Part shown: piece after piece, positions 43,001 to 58,400 of the stretch
Numbering within the stretch: position 1 is the stretch's first letter
How the letters are laid out: every line of letters begins with the position of its first letter
From: Proteromonas lacertae
Taxonomy: Eukaryota; Sar; Bigyra; Opalinata; Proteromonadidae
Length of the DNA stretch: 64,000 bases
Direction of reading: 5' to 3'
NCBI GenBank assembly: GCA_002245135.1
Contig: NGBS01000026.1
Location: 1 to 64,000 of the forward strand
The notes under the pieces: generated by a model
What the model saw: the letters and a program-made list of their open reading frames with translations, nothing else
Database searches by the model: none
Told to the model about the DNA's origin: nothing
Position numbers and translations under genes: made by a program

Positions 43001-45121
43001 TACGTATGTTTAATGTACAGTTTGGGTTGTCCATTTTTACTTATTATTTTGTTCTGTGCTTTTACTATTAAATATTGGGCTGATAAAATAGGATTTTTAA
43101 GAGTTTATAGAACACCAGATAAGTTTGACAGTAGTTTGCCTCAATATGTCACTACTATAATACCTTGGGCATTATTAATACACGTTATATTGTCATGCAT
43201 TATATTCTCTGATAATTTAGCCTTTCAAGAAGATCCTGGCTTTATGGGTGTTGTTAGTGAAAATGAAATAGTTGGTGCAGTAACTGATTTCTTTGATAAT
43301 TCTGATTTGAAATTTATCAGTCAATTAATTACACATGTTCCACATCTAGTAGTATTATTTGTATTGTTGGCTTTATATGCAATATTTGTTATTTTAAGCA
43401 AATTAATATCCTGCAAGTGCTGTAAAAGAAGAAATTACTTCTATAAAGGATTAGGATCTTATTATGATAAATTATCATTAACATTCTTAGGAAGATCATT
43501 GAAAACAAATTATGTAAAAGTAGCAAACATAGAAAAATGGGAAGAATTATATGAAAAGAAGAGAACTGAGAGAAAGAAGAGTTTAAATGTTGCTGCAGGT
43601 GGTGTATCTCCAACTGATTATGATGATGATGATGATGATATTGATTATGGCGCTTACATGACTGGTATTCCAACTTATGATTTATGTGATAATACAAAAT
43701 TCCAAAACGCATTTTCATTGAATTTAGATGATAGATTCTTCAATGTAAGAGCTCCAATTGATGTATTAGCTGAATCTTATGAAAATCAAAGACAAAGAGA
43801 TGAAGATATGTTGTTATTAAAGAAAGGTGAATATTCTGCAAGTAGAGTAGCAATTATTGAGAAATTATTTGCTACTGCTGATTTATATGATGAAGATGAA
43901 ACTACAATTGGTGATCTTGCTTTAGCTATTGATAGAGCTTTACCTGAAGTAACTTATAACACCTGTTGCTGTTCCAAACCACCTAAAATTGAAGAAACAA
44001 TATGTTATAAAATTGCTTCTCAGATTTATGATATTTGTGATTTAGATCCAAACAGTTATTTGAATCTTAGTTATTGGGTTAATGAAATGTATCATTTCAC
44101 TGAAGATTTCAATCAATTTGAATTTGCTACATTCCAATCCATTCTTAATCCAGCAATAAAATCTGATTTAACACCATACATGTGGGATTTAATAAATAAA
44201 AACAATGAATTTGAAGCTGGAACAGGAAGATTTAAAGCCAATGTACAAGCTGCAAGTATAGAATTAGTAAATGGTGATTATAGTTGCATTGGTAGAAGAA
44301 ATGGTGGTTGTGTATTCTTCAAAAAGACTGATGAATGTAGTATTATCTTACATCGAGTATTCTTCAAAGACAGTTATGTATGGAGATTCACTCAAATCTT
44401 AAGTGAATATGAACCAGAAAATGATGATAAAGATCCTGTTATAGTTGATAGACATGAATATTTATATCAAGCTAAAGAGATGTTATCAATTGGAATACCT
44501 CCTCAAGGTGGTTATGCTTATACTAATCCTCACGATACTGATGTACTACCTCCATTAGTACATGTATTTGGTCAAGAAGAAACAAAACAAGCTAGAAAAG
44601 TAAATGATGAGAAGAGAAAGAGATTAGAAAAAGCCAAAGAAAAGCTAGAAGAAACATTGAATGATTGTTATAGAAAAATTGATGAAAATACTAAGAATAT
44701 CGAAGAGTTGAAAGAGACATGTCTTCAACAAGAAAATGGTATTAGTATTTTATTGAAACAATTGAGAGATTTAGGTGATACAACAGCTAGATCAAATATT
44801 CCATTAAGATTTATGGAAGAACAAAAGAATGAATCAAGCAGTGGCTTGACTCGAAATATGTCAACATCAAGAAGAGGATCAGTTTCTGATAAGAGAATGA
44901 GTGTAAGATCAGTTGGAGCAATAAGTCCAGTTGAACAACCAAGAAGCAGTAATGCAAACAACAGTAATAATGCTAACAACAACAGTAATAAAAGTGGAAG
45001 TAATTCAGTTAAAAATACACCTTCTTCTGCACCTGTAGATAAAAAGAAGGTAGTTGGAACTGCATTGAAGATTCCTGGTGCTCCAGCTGCTCCAGCTGAA
45101 GGAGAATCTATTCCAAAGTAA
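40055..45121 (+). CDS. OSCA/CSC1/TMEM63-like cation channel with SUEL-type lectin-like insert
   Basis: Eight exons (introns 40075-40102, 40170-40197, 40375-40402, 40973-41023, 41154-41205, 41258-41323 and 41643-41686) encode 1589 residues. After a short cytosolic start with a Cys-rich patch (GGYCCCRGK) comes a first membrane helix (about 85-108). Then follows an extracellular region of about 210 residues, of which about 150-320 looks like a galactose-binding SUEL lectin domain (ILNCPEGSILTGITAMYG; a string of spaced Cys; IIVTAACYS at the end). A second helix (about 335-355) leads to the RRM-like cytosolic domain of the family (DYTVIITHLPKH ... AFVTFESEEACLYI). The multi-helix channel core follows (about 560-1015). 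The C-terminal about 570 residues are cytosolic, with a coiled coil near 1405-1470 and an Asn/Ser-rich tail. OSCA/TMEM63 proteins are mechanosensitive or osmosensitive channels. The lectin-like insert is not part of the usual architecture. Confidence 0.82.
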
Positions 45122-45501
45122 AAATTATATATTCTTAATTTCTTATTAACAAATCTATTATCTTATATCATTATATCTTAAATTTGTGAAAATGAGTTGT
45201 GTTTTGTGAAGTAATAAAAATTAGAAAATGTCAATAGAAAACTAACTTATTTTAAAAGCATGACTGTATAGATAAAGCTGTATATAACGAAATAAAGTAA
45301 ATCAAACATAGTTTGAGCTATTTAAAAAAAAACTAGGAGTTATCAACATAATCCTAAAATTTGGAGTGTTGATTTTGAAGGTATATATCTGCTTATATGC
45401 TGTTTTTATCTTATTCAATTAATTCACCTCTTTATTAATTTATTTTCTGATATATTTATTACTTTCTGTCTTTCAATCTTTCATATTTTTATATTTCATA
45501 G
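45122..45501. other. Intergenic region of 380 nt
   Basis: AT-rich. The last part, from a GTATAT at about 45,380 to a TAG directly before the ATG at 45,502, could be a 5' UTR intron, but this is longer than the coding introns. Nothing else was recognised. Confidence 0.3.
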
Positions 45502-46418
45502 ATGAAATACTGTGTATTTTTTGTTTTAATTACGATTGCTACATGCAATAGTGTTTTGAGAGGTGAAATAGGTGGAGTGCATGAGATTATTACTACAATG
45601 CACTCAACTGAGGAGTTGGTTAGTAATTATATTGTTGATTTGGATGTATCAAGTGGACAGCAAGAAGTACAAGCAATTGGTACACAAATTGAGCAATCTA
45701 CTTCAGCTAAGTTGATTTTACAGACATATGTAAAAATTAAACAGCCAGAGATCCAATCTATTGTTTTAAGTCATTCAAATACATCCAAAGTGATAGAGTT
45801 AAGTCTAATTCCAGCTGGATTAAACGAAATGAAAGGTGAATATGGTATGAAATGCATCTTTCAAGATGGAAATGTTAGGTACATTCCATCTATCAGCACT
45901 ACAATTGAAATTGAAGAATTTGAGAGGAGAATTAATCAATTTTGTGGTGATGATATTGTTACTTCAATCTCCTTCCCAGAAAAGTCTTCCACAGAAGAAG
46001 AGGACGAAGAAATGTTATTAAAATCTCCATTGACCTATTTAATAGAGATAAATGATGATTTAGAAAATTCAGTCATGTTTGAAATCTACAATAAATCAGG
46101 TTTAGAAGGAGTTAGTGATATAAAAATTACTGCAAAGCAGGAATCAAGTGTTGTGGAAGGTTCTATAGCGTTAAAGTACAAAAATTATTCAACTCCATTT
46201 TTCAGTTATAATTCAAGTGAAATAGAGATAAAAAATCTATTAAGTTTATTGCCAAGCATTGATGATGTTGATGTCAAGGTTGAAGATCATCCTATTTACA
46301 CTAGAGGTGGAAAAATAATCACAGTTACTTTTTATGCAAGTGATATATCTAAAGAAGGAGAATCAATAGAAGCAATTTCAAAATTACAAAATAACTCAAC
46401 TGCTACTGTCTGTTCTCC

Positions 46419-46451
<33 letters not shown>

Positions 46452-49400
46452 AATATGTGAAGATGCTGATAGTCAAAAAGGATCAATCATTGATAATGGA
46501 ATAATTAACATAGAATTTAATGAAAATAAAAATAAGAAGAATATATTAATAGAAGAAGGAGATGAAGATAATAGTTCTATAATAAAAATACAGTTTAAAT
46601 ATGATGAATCAGCTAGTAGAATTGAAGAATTGTTCAATAAAAAGTCAATGAATGTAAAAGTTACAAGAGAAGGTCCTGATAAATATAATGGATATATTTG
46701 GGATATAAGATTTATTGATATTGAGAATTATTTACCTGAACCTACTATTACAGTTATTAATAATGATAATGTAGGTGTATATGTTAATTTTACTCAAGGA
46801 TATCCACAGGAACAACAATCATATTTATTATCTGATTTATCTTTACTAAATGATGGATTTACTATTTCATATAATGGTAAAGAAAGTGGTGAGATATATT
46901 TCAATTATACAAATGAATGTGAAGAAGAATTAGAAGATAAATTGAAGATATTTGAAGATGAATTTGGATTAGTCAAAGTAAAATGTGTTAAAAAAGATAA
47001 TTCAGCTATTAATATTACAGTTAAATTCATTGAATATGTTGGTACATTACCATCTGTTTTAAATATAACTACTAGTGAAGGAAGTTATAATTTTACTAGA
47101 AGTGTTATTGGTAATTCAACAGGAGTTAGTGGATCATTTACATTGAGTTATAATGGTGTAAAATCCGATAATATTCCAACAGATGCAAGTGATTATACTT
47201 TACAAACTATATTGAACAATATTCCTGATATTGGAAGAGTTAATGTAAGTATTGAATCAATAAATAGAATAAATGGATGTAGGAAATGGTTAGTGACTTT
47301 CTTAGATTTAGTAGGAGATATTCCTAACTTAGAAATTGATGATTCAAATCTAGTTGGTGATAAAAGTATGATATATGTAAAAGAATATAAGAAAGGATCT
47401 AAACCAATGTTTAACAGTAGAAATAATAAATTACCCTTATATTCAGTGACATTACCTATTAGTAGAAGTGATTATATATTTACTAACTTGAATAAAGGAG
47501 TTGCTTATTATATCAGATATAAAATGATATATGAGAATGGAACTGAAAGTGAATATTTATATCCACAACCATTGTATGTTATTCCTACAGAATTACCAGC
47601 TCCAATTCCAAAGAATATTACTGTAACTAATAGAAAATTGAATGAATTGGAATTAAAGTGGAATATTTCAACAATTGTTGGTGTAACAACTCCAAATTAC
47701 AATTATCGTGTTTATTATGGTGAAAAACCATTTGTTAATGAAATTCAAAGAATAACCCTTAATACTTCAATTGATTATTATACAGTTGAGATTGAAACAA
47801 AACCACCAAATGATGAAAAATTACAGAGAGAATATCAGACTTTAATTATCAATAATCCTGATAGTAAGTATGTTGATCAAATTGAAGAGTATTATTGTGA
47901 TGCTAAATCAGGTACATTTACCTTAATCAATCCATTAACATCAGAATCTACAATTGATTTACCTTCTTACATTGATGCAGAATATTTAGAATTGGAATTG
48001 AATGCATTATTAAGACCAACTTATACAGTAAAAGTGAATTCTAATAATGAAAAGATGAGATTTTGTAGAGAAGCTCAAACAGATCCATTTGTTATTACAT
48101 TTACATCACAAACTACTGTTCCACAAGGTAAAGTTGTTAGAATTAATACTACAAATCTATCTGGAAGTGAAGCTACAATTTATGACAAAATTATAGTGAA
48201 GGAAAGGTCCAATAAGTGGTAGTTTTTCATTAACTTTCCTTGGTTATACAACTTCAACATTCGATTTAAAATCATTAACAGCTACTGATATTCAAGAAGA
48301 ATTGAATAAACTAGAGGTTGTTGGTGAAAATGGTGTAGAAGTTACTGAAATTGATGATAATGAGAATAATAAAGAAAAGTATATAATTGTATTTAAAGGG
48401 AAGAATTTAGTTGGTGATTTACCATCTCTTTCATTATCTAATGTAAAATTGAGTGGTACAAATCCAACAATTGTTATTTGTTCAAATGGTATTATCAATG
48501 AAGAATGTAAAGAATCTTATTCACAAAATGGATATTCAATGTCTGGTAGTTTTAGAATAGAATATAACAATTATTTAACACTACCAATGTTATATAATGA
48601 AGGTGAAAAATCAATGACAAATAAATTACAACAGTTACCAGGTATTAAACAAGTCAATATAACAAGAATTCCAACTTCTGTTTTTTATACTTACAAGTGG
48701 AGACTTACATTTATATCATTTGCTGGCTCATTCCCAGATTTTATTCCATTAACAAGAGATTTAAATATCAAATCAGCTTTCTTATCATATGGTTCTGAAA
48801 TTACTCTTACAACAATCAGTAATGGAACAGAATCAATATCAAATACGTTTAAAATTGGATATAATGGATATTATACTAATGATTTACCTTGGAATATTTT
48901 ACCAAATGACTTGAAGAATGAATTATATAAAATCCCATTAATTCCACGGATATCTATTACAAAACATACATTATTGAATGGTTATGAATGGATTGTAACA
49001 TTCACAGGATGTAAATATAATGAAAATGGTGTTGAAATATGTCCAAATCATAGTTTATCCTTACTAGAAGCTGATACAAAGGATTTATTAAATGCAAAAG
49101 TATCTGTAAATGTTGAAAGTGAAGGACAAGGATGGAATCAACCATACAAAGATGTTAGTTTATTATCATCCAAACAGAATTCAAGATTGTTACTTGATTA
49201 TACAATTCAAGAATATTCAGCAGTATTACAAGTAGAATCAGGAAAGACATATTATATAGCAGTTTCTAGTCAATCAAACAATAGTGATTATGATGGTGAG
49301 ACTGTGATAGTGAATGATCCAATAACAATTATCAATCATATTCCCAAACAGCCATCAGTTATAACTCTTGTAAGTAGAAATACTAATTCAATGACATTGA

Positions 49401-52400
49401 AATGGAAAGCTCCAGTAGATGATGGTGATAGTGTAGTAACAGGATATGAACTAGAAATGTATGATGTAATTGATTCAAGTGGATGGATAAGAGTTTATGA
49501 TGGTAAGAATGATACTAAGACAACAACAGTTATAGGATTGCCATTAACTCATTTGAAATTAGGTAGAATCTATCAATTTAGAGTTGCTGCTATTAATGAT
49601 TATGGAAGATCAAATTTTAGTGTTATTAGTGAATTTATATGTAATGAGCCAACTGTTCCTGAATCTCCAACAATGCCTATATTATCATCAATAATATTTG
49701 ATAATGATGATAATAATGTTTCACTCATATTGAGATGGAATGATTCATTCAATGGAGGAAGTGAAATAACAAAATATATAATTGGATATTACGAACAGAA
49801 TAGAAAAGAAGATGTTATTGAAGTTGAGATTAAAGTAATTGAAGCAAGTGATGTTTATAGACAAGAGATTGATGATTTAGTATCTGATAGAATATACAAT
49901 TTCTATGTAATTGCTGTAAATGAAAAAGGAAAAAGTCAAAAATCACCAGTATTACCAGTTTTTACAGTAAAAGTACCAAATTCTCCACCAGCTCCAATTA
50001 TTACTCAATTGACAGGTAATTCATTGAGTGTAAAATGGGAAAGTCCAAATTCAATATCTCCAATAGCACCAATATCAGGATATAAGTTATATATGTTTAG
50101 TAATATCAATAAAAACACTTTAGATGATCATTATCCAGTTAAAAATGAAATACAAATGATAAAAGTAGAGAATGCTGTTAATGGAACATTTACAATTGTT
50201 ATATTTGACGAAGAAACAAATGATATACCATACAATGTAACTGCTGAAGAGTTAAAAATGTGTTTAGAAGATTTAGTATCAATAGTAAGAGTAGATGTAA
50301 CAAGTGAAACTGAAGGTGAATATTTAATAACATTTATTAACAATATTGGTAATATTCCATTAATGAAAGTCACTTCAGGAAGATTAATACCAAGAACAGA
50401 AGCAGAAGTTTCTGTAGAAACCATTCAAGAAGGAAGTGAAGCAGTATTAGTGTATGATGGTACAAATAAACCAGAAATATTAAGTAAAGTGATTGATAAT
50501 TTAGTAGATGATGAATCATATGCATTTAAAGTAATTGCTTTAAGTATTGCAGGTGAAAGTATTCCATCTGAATCAAGTTTAACATTCTTTACAAATGAAA
50601 GAGCAAATCCAAAACAGTCATATGCTACTGGTGATGGATTAACAAAAGGTATTGTTGGTATTGTCTTGGAAGTTCAACAATTGAAAATACCAATTGAAAT
50701 ACAGGGTGATATATCTATATTTATGAAAGGAGCATTACCACCATTTGATAATATAACTTATAATTATGAAGTGTATTTGAGTTTATTAGAAGAGACAATA
50801 TCCGAATTAGAATTAACACAACAGCAAGGTGGTGGTATAGTTGGTGATGTAAGATTAACAAGATCATTTGAAACTGGTTATGTTTATTATACTATTTATT
50901 ATAGACATAGAGGTGATTTACCATCTTTAATATTCGCTTATGAAAATGAGAATTATGAAAGTGAAGAATTGATCAAAGGAAGTGATAATTCATTTACTAT
51001 TATTCCTAGAAAATCAAACGGAAATATTATTATTGATCAAATTCAAGATCCAATGTTAAATGGTAAAGATTTATTCTATACAGAATTATACAGGAAGAAT
51101 AATGGCAGTGAATTGGAATGGGTTGAAGATGAAGGAATTGCATACTTATAATCCACAATATTATGGAACAGTTGATTTTACTTGTGATAATAAGTGTAAT
51201 AATAATAATAATAATGTTGTGTTTATGTATGAATATAAAGATGAAATAGTCAATATAACAGTGGATATGGATGATTTAGATAATAATTATATAAAGAATA
51301 AACTTGATAAAGCTGAAATTATTGGTCCAGTTTATGTTGAAGTTGCTACAAATCCTTATAGATTTCATATTAAATTCTTAACTGATTTAGGAGATCCAAA
51401 TAGAATGAATATGGATGGTTGTGGATGTAAGAAAACAAATAGTGTTGAACCGATTAAAGAAGTTCAAGAAATAACATTAATCACAGATAATGATATGAAT
51501 AATGATGAGAATGGTAAATTTACGATTGGAATAGGTGATTATATATCAACAAAATATGTTGAATGGAATATTGAAGCTGATAGATTACAAACTTTATTAA
51601 ACACATTCCCATATTTAGATGGGTGTATTGTGACTAGAAATGAAATAGAAAGTGGTTATAAATGGTTAGTAAGTTTCAATCATTTTGGCAATTATCCTGA
51701 ATTATGGGTTAAAGATGTTCAATATCCAGTTATATCAATAAGAACATATGGTGGAGTTCCAACTTATTTGAGTGGTACATTTCAATTGGTATATAAAAAT
51801 ACAATTGTTAGTGATCATTTGTCATATGATCTATCTGAAGAAGAAATGAAGAAAACAATTGAATCATTATCAAATGAAAATGAAGTTAATGTAATGGTAA
51901 AAAGAGAAGATAAATTATCAGGACAGTTTGAATGGATTATTACGTTTATCAATCCATTGAATATCAATGTGAATGATTTTACTGTTAATACAGATGGAAT
52001 GTTTGGTTCAAAAGATGAAATTAAACCATATGTTGTAATTAGTCAAATAGAAGAAGGAAAAGAAAAAACATTTACCAATGAAAATACTAGAATATATGTA
52101 AAAGAAATAGTATCAGGTTTACCAACTTATACAGGTCATTATGTGCCAAAAGAAGCAGGTGAATATGAATTAGTAATAAGACAATTGATTAATAATGGTT
52201 TAGTTGGTGAATATTATGATAATCCATTCTTTTTTGGAAAACCAGTATTGACTAGAACTGATAAAAATGTTGATTTTAATTGGGATAATTTAAATGATTT
52301 AATTATTCCATATTCTCATAATTATATCAGTGTTAGATGGAGTGGTAAAATCAAAGTTCCAGATACTGCTAAATATAGAATATATATTTCAGCTGATAAT

Positions 52401-55400
52401 ACATTGAAAGTCTATTTAAATCACACTTTATTCTTGGAACAATTAGAAAACAGTGGAATAGAAATTTGGTCTGATATAAAGTTATATAAAAACACATATA
52501 CTGATATTGTAATAGAATATACTCAAATTCATGGAAAAGCTAAACATTCATTTATCTTGGAATAGTTTAATGATTAAGAAAGAAATAATACCACCATCAG
52601 CATTCTATACAGCTGAAAATGTTGGAGGAATTACTCATTCATTACATGTTGAACCAGGAAATGCTGATTATATTTATTCTATTGCATATGGAAATGGATT
52701 AGAAGAAGCTCGAGCAGGCTTGAATTCACAATTTGTAGTTGAAGTTAGAGATATGTATGGTAATAATAAAGATGTTCAAGATAATGATTATAGTTTGAAA
52801 GTGATAGTTTTACATCAAGATAGTAATACAGAAGTTAAAATAACAATTACAAGGATTGATATAGGTAAATATCAAGTAGAATATATAGCAACAAAAAGTG
52901 GTAATCATTCCATATCAATTCAATTGAATGGTATTGATATATACTGTGGTAGAAGCTATGAAAAGAGATGTAGTCCTTTCATAGTAGATGTAATAGCAGG
53001 TCCTGCTTCTTATACAACAACAACAGCGTATGGTGTAGGAATAGTAAAAGGAATTGCTGGTGAAGCAAGCCCATTTTATTATATCAACTTATGATAAATA
53101 TTATAATAAAATATCAATAGGAGGTGAGATATTTAATGTATATTTAAGACCATTAGATGATATTGAATCAATTGTACAAGGTGAAGTATTTGATAGAAAT
53201 GATGGAGAATATGATGTTTATTATACACCTTATAAATCAGGTATTTATAATACAACAATATTGTTGAATAATACATATCAAATATTAGTATTAAATGAAA
53301 CAGCTATTGACACACCACTGATTTATCCAAATCGATTACATTCCAAAACATCAAAAGTTGATGGTGAAAGTGTTGTTAAAGGAAAAGCTGGAGTGTTAGA
53401 ATCATTTAATATCATATCATACGATGAATTTGGTAATTTGAGAGATGGTTTATTGAACTGTATGGATATAATTGATCATGATGCTTGTACAGATGGTAAA
53501 AATGATGTTTTTAGTATAAACATTGAAAGTGTTAATAATAATAATTACTATTATAATACATCAACTGCAATATATGAAATTACATTTGATGATAGTAATG
53601 AGATTGAAACATCCTATTTCTCCCTTGGATTTGATAATGAAGAGAGTTTATTAATGTCATTATATCCATCAGCTGAGACATTACAAATTGTATTAAGTCG
53701 TATTCATCCAGTGAGAGTTAGAAGAATGAAATGAAAATACTTATTATGTAATATGTATTGGTGATTTAAGTTATTGGAAACCTAATAGTTTAAAATCTAA
53801 AACTGAAGGTGTAAATGTTAGATTTTTATCAGAAGAAGGTGTTTATTATACTGAATATGATTTATATGATATTGGTACTTATAATGTGTTTATTTATCAA
53901 ATACTCATCAATTAGAAGGATCTCCATTCACATTAGAAATAACAGAAGGAATAGTAGATGCTGATTCAACTTATGTTTATGGTAAAGGAATTGAAAATGG
54001 TACTGTAGGAGAAATCAATGAATTTTACCTCCAAACTGTTGATAAAAGAAGAAATCAAATACAACATATTGAGTTTTATTATGAACCAATTGATTTATCT
54101 AATACTTATCAATCTCCAATATTTACAATTAATTGTAGTATTAATAGTAATAGAAGTAATGATAATTCACAGTTTTATTTCATTATCGGTGAAGGTAGTG
54201 ATGAATACTAAGAGCGATTTAATTCCATCAAATATTACTTATTCTGATGCTAAGAATACATTCTCAAAGATATTTGGTAATTTAGATTTATCAAAGTATG
54301 ATGGAGGTTTCTGTAGTAGTGAAGGAAATAATCATACTATTACATTATATAGTTATACAGGTAATATAACTGTTTCTGTTGAAGTTAGTGATAATAATGA
54401 AAATGGATGATGATTTAGTAATTGATATGGAAATAGAACAACAAGGTAATTATCCAATTGTTGGATATTATACATTGAAAATAGGTGAATATGAAACATC
54501 AAGGTTATTTGCAAATGCATCAGTGGATGAATTGAAATATGAATTAGAGAAAATACCAATTATTGGTTATGTAGATGTAACAAAGGATTATATAAGTCCA
54601 AAAGCAACAGTGAATAATGTGAATGATGTATTAACAATTCCTTATTACACAATTACATTTAGTTCACAGAAATATCCAGAATATGATGTTAATTTACCAA
54701 TCATTGAAGTAGATAGAAGTCATTTAATATGTGAAACTCATGAAACAGAATTACCTGTTAAAGTTTCATTAATCCAAAATGGAACAATTGGAAATGATTT
54801 ATCATTGAATGATATAAATGAATTAAGTGTAGTGTTAAGAAATGAGGATGTGTATTATCATGAAACTGAATATACATTGAATGAAGCAATTCATACATTA
54901 CATTTAGAATGTTCAATTAATAAATTTGGTTATTTCTATTTATCATCAGCAGAAGTTTCAAGAATGTTAATTAGGACAAATACAACTTTGAATGAATTTA
55001 ATGAATTATTGAAAGAAAGATTCAATTTGAATGTTACAATAAACAGTGATAATGATGATCCAGATAGTCAATTTATATGTAATTACAATTACGAAACTCA
55101 TGTTTATATCCATTTTGAATCAGAACCATATGAACATTTATATGTTATAGCATCTTCTGATTTTGAAGGTTTTGTTCAATTATACACTCAAGATGAAGGT
55201 TCTATTAAGATTATTAAAGATGCTAATGTAAATGGATTGTATAAAGTTTCATATATTGGCTATAAATCTGGTGATTATAATCTGTCAATTACAAGTTAAT
55301 GGTATTGATGTTGGTTCAAGTGATTATTTCCATTTAATTCATTTGAAACCAATTCCAGCAAGTGGACCACATTCAATTCATGATGCAAGATTTGTATCAT

Positions 55401-58400
55401 TTGAAGGAGAAGTAGAAACATTTACTATTCAAATGAGAGATATGTATTTCAACGATATTGAAGAATCAATTCCTAGTGATGAAAATAAAGCAGATTTACT
55501 AGTTAGACTAATAGGAAACTCTGAAAATACAAAGGATTATGTAATTACACCAAATATCACTGAAGATGTTAATAATACAAATGGTAAATATGTAATATCC
55601 TATTATCCTGAAGTAGCTGGTGATTATGTAATTATAATGGAATATATACATCAAGGTGGTTTATTAGCAACATATTATAAATCTGAGGATTTAACAGATG
55701 GTGTTTATGGTAATATAGAATATTGTCCATATCTATTAGCATCTTGTGATTCTACACGAATTGATGAGAATATCAATTTCAATTGGTCATACAAATCTCC
55801 ATTAGATTATTATGATAATTATCCATATGAACATTATTCAGTTAAATGGAATGGTTATATTAAAACAAACACAAGTGATTTATATAACATTTATATCACA
55901 GCTGATGATGGATTTAGATTATATATTAATAGAGAATTAGTGATGGATTATTGGGATAATAGAATTGCTGATCATTTTGTTGAATATAGTTTTGAGAAAG
56001 ATATATTATATCCAATTGTAATTGAATATCGTGAAGTTATTGAAGAATCATTTATTAAATTATCTTGGTCATGTTCTAGTTTTGAAAGAACAATAATTCC
56101 ATCCACTAATTTATATTATCAAAGACATATAGGTAATAGTCCAATTCAAATGACAGTATTACCAGGAGAAATTGATAGTTCGACAACATATGTTGAAACA
56201 GTAAATACAGCTGTTGCTGGTATAGAAACAACAATAACAATAACCTCAAAAGATAGTGGAAATAATACAATATATAATAATGGAAATAATGAATTTGTTG
56301 TAACAATGATTGGATCAAATGATTGGGCTGGAGAAGGAAGAGATGATCAGACATTTACAGGTAAAGCAATTGAAATTGAATCAACAGTTAAATCCAGTAG
56401 ATTGGGAATTATTATGTGAAGCATGTGGAAATATTAATCAGAATAGTAGTTTACTAATTATTACCTCATCTTTGGTTCATAATGTTAAAAGAGGTGATAG
56501 AATATCAATTGATAATGAAATAGTAGAAATAAGTGAAGATGGTGTTTTAGATGGTAGTGAAATACCATTAGTTCAACCATATCGTTCAAAAACAGTAGAA
56601 AATGCAGCAATTTATAAAGTTGGAGAAAATACTGGAAAATATGATATAATCTTTACACCAAAAGTAAGAGGAGAATATAATGTATCAATTCAATTACCAG
56701 AAACTCCAGAAATACAAGAAATTTCGTTTAACAACAGTATTTATGAAGATAATGAAGAGAATTTCATTTCATTTATTTATTCAGATAAAGAAAGTGTAGT
56801 TGTTGATATTAACACAATCACTGTTGATATGATCAAAGAAATATTATATGAATTAAATTCAACAATATTTGAAGATGTAAATGTAAAAATGAATATATCA
56901 TATGATTTATTAACAATACAATTGATATATAGTTATGAAGGACCAATTCCAGAAGTAGTAAAAGTGAATGTAACATTATTATCAAATGAAGATGTAATAA
57001 ACAGTAATTATGATATAAATATAATCAGTTTTGAAAGAAAACAAGTTGGTATTCCAAGATTACATATCAAAGGAAGTCCTTATACATTAACTGTTATTCC
57101 AGGTGAAACAGATCCACTTCGTACTATTACATATGGTAATGGAGTTTCTAGTGATTCAGCAGATAATGAAATGGTATTTTATATTCAATCTAAAGATAGT
57201 GAAGGTAATAACCGAATGGATTCACAAGAAAGAGATATTTATCAAGTCTATTCTACTTATTATTTGGGTGAAGTAAATCCAGTAGAAGCTGATGTTAAGT
57301 ATATTGGAAATGGATTATATCAAGTAAATTATAACTTGACAAAATCTGGTTTATACAATATTGTCATAATGAGAAATATAGTGAATGAAATACAACAATA
57401 TATTGTTAAAGATAATGAGAATAATGAAAATTATACTTTGATATACAATGGATATGAAACAGTTCCATTATCCTATAGATCATCACCAGAAGATGTACAA
57501 ACTGCATTAAATAATTTACCAACATTAAAAGGTGTAAATGTAACAACAAAATATGAAAAAGGTAGTATAATTTACAACATCATATTCCGTTCATTTGCTA
57601 CAACTACAACATTAATCAATTCAAAGAGTGTCAAAGTGATAAGAATACAAAAAGGAGAAGGTGAATTTATTCATTACAATAGTTCCATAACAGAGAAACA
57701 ACATATTGAAATTCCTTTCTGCAATTCATTATCAGGTTATTATTATTTGAATTATAATGGAAATAGTGTATTAATCTATAGAAGTGATAGTAATAACAGA
57801 ATAATTGAAAAGATTCATACAATCAGTGATTTAAGTACAACTGTTATTGAATTTGAATCACAGTTTGATTATACAATAGAATTTGTTAATGAAAATAAAC
57901 TAAACCATACAGTGATAAATCCATTTATATATGGAAAAGTGCCAATTATTTCAATTGAATCTCATTTAGAATGTAGTGATGATAAATCATTCATAATAAA
58001 TCCAATTGTAACAAGAGTTGTAGATGGATATATTGAAGATAAATTGCTTTTATTACCAGGTGTTGTTTCTAGTAATCATATTTTAGCTAAATCTGGGTTT
58101 ATTAATTCAATGAATGAAACTGCAACAGGTACAGGATTAATAACAGGTACATATAATTCAACTACTGATTTCTTAATTGAGTTACATGATAAGTATGATA
58201 ATTATGTTGAAGAAAAGAGAGAATATGAAACTCAAGTATTGGTAGTAGATTGTAAGACATGTGATTTTGTAATTGGATATGAAGGTGATTCTGTCAGATT
58301 ATATGGTTATAATATTACATCAGAAATAATTGAAGAGAAATTAAACTCATTGAAAACTATTGGTGAAGTAAAAGTAAGCAAATATAGTGAAACTGAATAT

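Noticed and set aside
45502-56400. Euplotid-like programmed +1 frameshifting or alternative genetic code
   Set aside because: Homology shifts frame several codons before the stops and in A/T runs, not at AAATAA-type shifty stops. All three stop codons end genes normally elsewhere.
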